From Rotaria macrura (lineage: Eukaryota > Rotifera > Eurotatoria > Philodinida > Philodinidae), in assembly GCA_900239685.1 (NCBI GenBank), contig OENT01000063.1, positions 186,001-250,000 on the forward strand: a stretch of 64,000 nucleotides of DNA. Reading direction: 5' to 3'. Both the position numbers and the translations under genes were made by a program. The notes under the pieces are model-generated. The model did not search any database, had not been told where the DNA came from, and worked only from the letters and a program-made list of their open reading frames with translations. Shown piece after piece: positions 61,401 through 64,000 of the stretch; the first letter of the stretch is position 1; each line of letters begins with the position of its first letter.

Positions 61401-63313
61401 ATACAACAAAACGACGATTAATCAATCAATATAAACGTAAAAGAAAATCCTCATCTGAAAAATGAATTTAAAACTTGTTCCGCTTGTCATTCATTCCTGT
61501 TCCTAGATGAGCAAGCAACATCGGGTCTATCAAAACGAGAAATAACTCAACAAGTTCAAACACAATTAAATATTGAATATTCTGAACGAGCATTTAAAAT
61601 TATTGAAAATTCTCATAAAATCGAAGAATTATCACCTGGACTTGGACGTTTATTAGTTGCACAAGCGCGTGCTATTTTAACCATGCAATCAGTCGTTCAG
61701 AAACTAACTGATGATTTAAATAAACATCTTGAAACAGTAAGATTTTCTTTTTCATACGATGTTTAACATTACAACACTAAAAGTACTTTAGACAAGAGAA
61801 AAACTCATTCGTGAACATCCAATAAAATCGAAAATTCATCGTTGGATTGATAATAAATTATTTGAAGAAAAAAAGAAATATATTCATCAACATGAATGGG
61901 ATGCTCATCAATTATCAATTGATCGATGTAAAGCACAAGGCAATCAACAAGCTGCATATTTTATTCAACGAGATTTCACATTTCGAAGAGAAGTAATCAA
62001 AAACGAATTGTTTTTCATATGAAGCTATGTCCCATTTTTCTTTATTGTTTTTTTACAGCACGAATCGATTCTTCGTCTTAATCTCAAATCACCAAGTGAA
62101 CCAATTCGAAAAATTGATTGCTGTCGACTTATCTGGTTTCCAAGTAAATATAAATTTTAAACACAAGAAAACTTCAGTTTTCTTTGTTTTACTTTTCTCG
62201 AAATCTTTGTCTTTTAGAAAATTGGATTGTCGAACGAACATACCCCTTACCTGTTGAACGTATTCCAACGCTGTTTGCCAATTATACATACACAAATGAA
62301 GAAGAAGAAAACCGAATTAGATTACTTCAAAATGATGTAAGTTATTCTTGATTTAGATTGAAGAATATCAGCCATGCCAGATACTGTCTAAAAGTCGTTT
62401 GTTGTTGATAACAATCGTGCATGAAAAATATTCGAGCATATATGAATAAGCTTGTGTGAGAAAGTTCATAATGTAGCTGTACTACAGAACATTTCTGACC
62501 TGCGAAATATCTATAGACAATTTCTATTTTAAGACTCCATAACGATCAACTAACTTGTAAGAGATACGTAGGATGCAGAATAACACGAAACTCTTCGTTC
62601 ACCCACATAGATATCTAAACTAATCACTGTTTTTTTTACAAGAATCGAGTCTCATCGATCCGATCTAAACTATTTATTAAAAAGTTGATTCTAGTGTAGC
62701 TCATATTTTTCTTTAAATTACAATCGACTTCGTTTGCATCACATAGAAATGTTGAAAAACACATAACTATATATTATAAATGCACTAGAAACTTTGATCA
62801 TTTTCAACTTCTTCATTCAAGAGGATTTTTACAATAGTTTTTGTACGGTTTTCTTTTCTAGCCCGAAGCACAATATAATTTGCGACAGAAAATCAATTTT
62901 ACCACAACAACAAGATATCCATTTTGGCGTTGGAAATTGTTTGCACTCCGTACATATTGTTGGCTTTCCAATACCATTTATGCATTATGTGTATGAAAGA
63001 ACTCTTGTTTCAATCGATAATTGTTTTACATAAATCTTTTTATTTTCATATAGCTTGTTATCCCATTTGTTAGTCCAGTTAGTTATCGAGCATTGATATC
63101 TCCAAAACCATTTACACCTAGTCATAAATTCAATAGAAATGATGTTTGTTAAATAAAAGCAAAAACTGATTTCTTCATCATCGTCTCTTCATATTTAGTT
63201 GAAACTTCATCCGGATCCAAACTCCAAAACACAAACATTTATTTCACGCATTGTTGCACTGTGGAATCATGTTAGACAGTCAAGACAAAACTTTGAGGCA
63301 ATACCTGATCGAG
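58472..63313 (+). CDS. Large unrecognised protein with hydrophobic C-terminal segments, 3' end beyond window
   Basis: At least 16 exons: 58472-58519, 58579-58656, 58730-58816, 58875-58996, 59060-59165, 59248-59347, 59429-59526, 59592-59690, 61287-61436, 61507-61736, 61792-61992, 62059-62143, 62218-62336, 62862-62990, 63054-63143 and 63199-63313, about 619 residues so far. Characteristic stretches are FPGQHHRWKLSKLLQSGIQT, ELSWAVSILLMFAQDRVLSN, AFCAQIPMLLEMMIEYNKY, LSPGLGRLLVAQARAILTMQ, HEWDAHQLSIDRCKAQGNQQ, NWIVERTYPLPVERIPTLFA, RYPFWRWKLFALRTYCWLSN and LVIPFVSPVSYRALISPKPF. The last two suggest a membrane-inserted region; the earlier part looks soluble and helical. The consistent phases of 15 introns leave little doubt that it is a gene. 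Exon 9 contains the only N (61358) and is one base short of the needed phase. I cannot name a family. A further exon at about 63381-63653 is possible but weak. Confidence 0.72.
60440..60478. other. G-rich tract with G-quadruplex potential and hairpin partner
   Basis: GTAGGGAGGGAGGGGAGGAGG at about 60440-60460 has several closely spaced G-runs in an otherwise AT-rich intron. CTACTCCCTACTACTG follows within 10 bases and can pair with its left edge. It may be the edge of a small GC-rich repeat. No function can be assigned. Confidence 0.4.
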
Positions 63314-64000
63314 GTTGGTAAAAGAATACTTACATTCTTAAAAAATCATTTTAAAATAAATGAATGACTTCGTCATTTAAGAAGATACTCAAATGATAAT
63401 AATCAAATTTTACTATCAATCACGTAATGAATTGCATACGAAACTTAAAAACAAACAATTTTTGAATGTAGTTGACTTTCATCTTATGATTTTGAACAAG
63501 TCACATTTGTACTTCGAGCAGAATTTTCAAGAAACTCGAGTTCATTCATTCTCTACAGATTATGTTCATTGGAATAAAACAATTTTTCCTCATAGAAAAA
63601 TGTTCTTCCAAAACTCAGTAAAGAATTTGAAATGCTCGCCATACATACGTTGATTGTAAATGCGTCGAAGATAATGAATATTCTTTCTTCAAAATTTTAA
63701 TTTTCCAACAAACAAGAGTAGTTTACTGTGAGAGTAGATCGAAACATTCAGGACTACTGATAGACTGTTGTTTTTATCTAGAAAGACTTTATATTCAATA
63801 GGGTTGTCTTTAGATTTTTTGAAAATAGTTTGCCCTCCTATAAAATTACATGAATAGAATTAGAATCTGATGACCTCCACATTTCACATAGATGAATTCC
63901 TAACCAACGTATGAAGTGCTTCAGTCGATATAAACTGTTGATGAAATCTCGATGTTTTCTTTCGACATTACTTACATAAAGCAAAAGTCGTTAAAATTGA
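63314..64000. other. Right edge, probably intron of the last gene
   Basis: The last accepted exon ends at a GT donor (63314) in phase 1, so the gene continues. An 86-codon open frame at 63393-63653 could be an exon in the right phase if the AG at 63379-63380 is used, but the acceptor has a poor pyrimidine tract and the protein shows no continuity I recognise. Confidence 0.4.

Noticed and set aside
1..64000. CRISPR arrays, bacterial operons, tRNA or rRNA genes
   Set aside because: No regularly spaced repeats with unique spacers, no ribosome-binding-site-led gene strings, and no cloverleaf with a GGTTCRA-type B box was seen by eye. The genes are spliced and eukaryotic.

Overview
The window is AT-rich nuclear DNA from an animal. 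The metazoan character rests on the gene content: a Na+/K+-ATPase beta subunit, a SPARC/osteonectin, a synaptojanin and an SLC22-type carrier. Most introns are about 45-65 nt with GT..AG ends, a few reach 0.5-3.3 kb, and intergenic DNA carries small terminal-inverted-repeat transposons and many microsatellites. Together with trans-splice-like acceptors placed directly before start codons, this fits an AT-rich bdelloid rotifer. That placement is inference; no taxonomic marker settles it. All well-supported genes lie on the + strand.

Layout: 1-341 is probably intron of a UTP11 gene interrupted by a 202-bp hAT-type MITE. 342-1038 is the 3' part of UTP11. Eighty-four bases later begins a BUD22/SRFBP1 gene (1123-5877), whose 3.3-kb fourth intron holds a 1.09-kb foldback transposon that itself contains a nested 180-bp MITE. 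Both genes act in small-subunit ribosome biogenesis, so this looks like a functional operon-like pair. 5878-11795 is empty. 11796-13113 is an Na+/K+-ATPase beta subunit, 13851-16027 is SPARC, and 17746-19218 is a proline-rich protein with repeated Ile/Val-Glu-Arg motifs. 19219-24956 has no intact gene but contains two foldback-like repeats and a decayed coding stretch.

24957-38946 is a 24-exon synaptojanin (Sac phosphatase, inositol 5-phosphatase, RRM-like region, endocytic-motif tail) with a candidate alternative last exon. 39433-42258 is an 11-exon SLC22-like organic ion transporter. 45222-49152 is an unrecognised coiled-coil protein of about 904 residues with a 5'UTR intron and a candidate 9-nt microexon. 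53541-54817 is a dead mariner-like transposon. 55755-56832 holds a possible minus-strand first exon and a frameshifted gene remnant. 58472 to beyond 63313 is an unrecognised multi-exon gene with a hydrophobic C-terminal region. Its exon 9 contains the window's only ambiguous base, exactly where the reading frame breaks.

Exon boundaries were assigned by eye from GT/AG sites, intron phase and recalled family sequences. Nothing was computed or searched.
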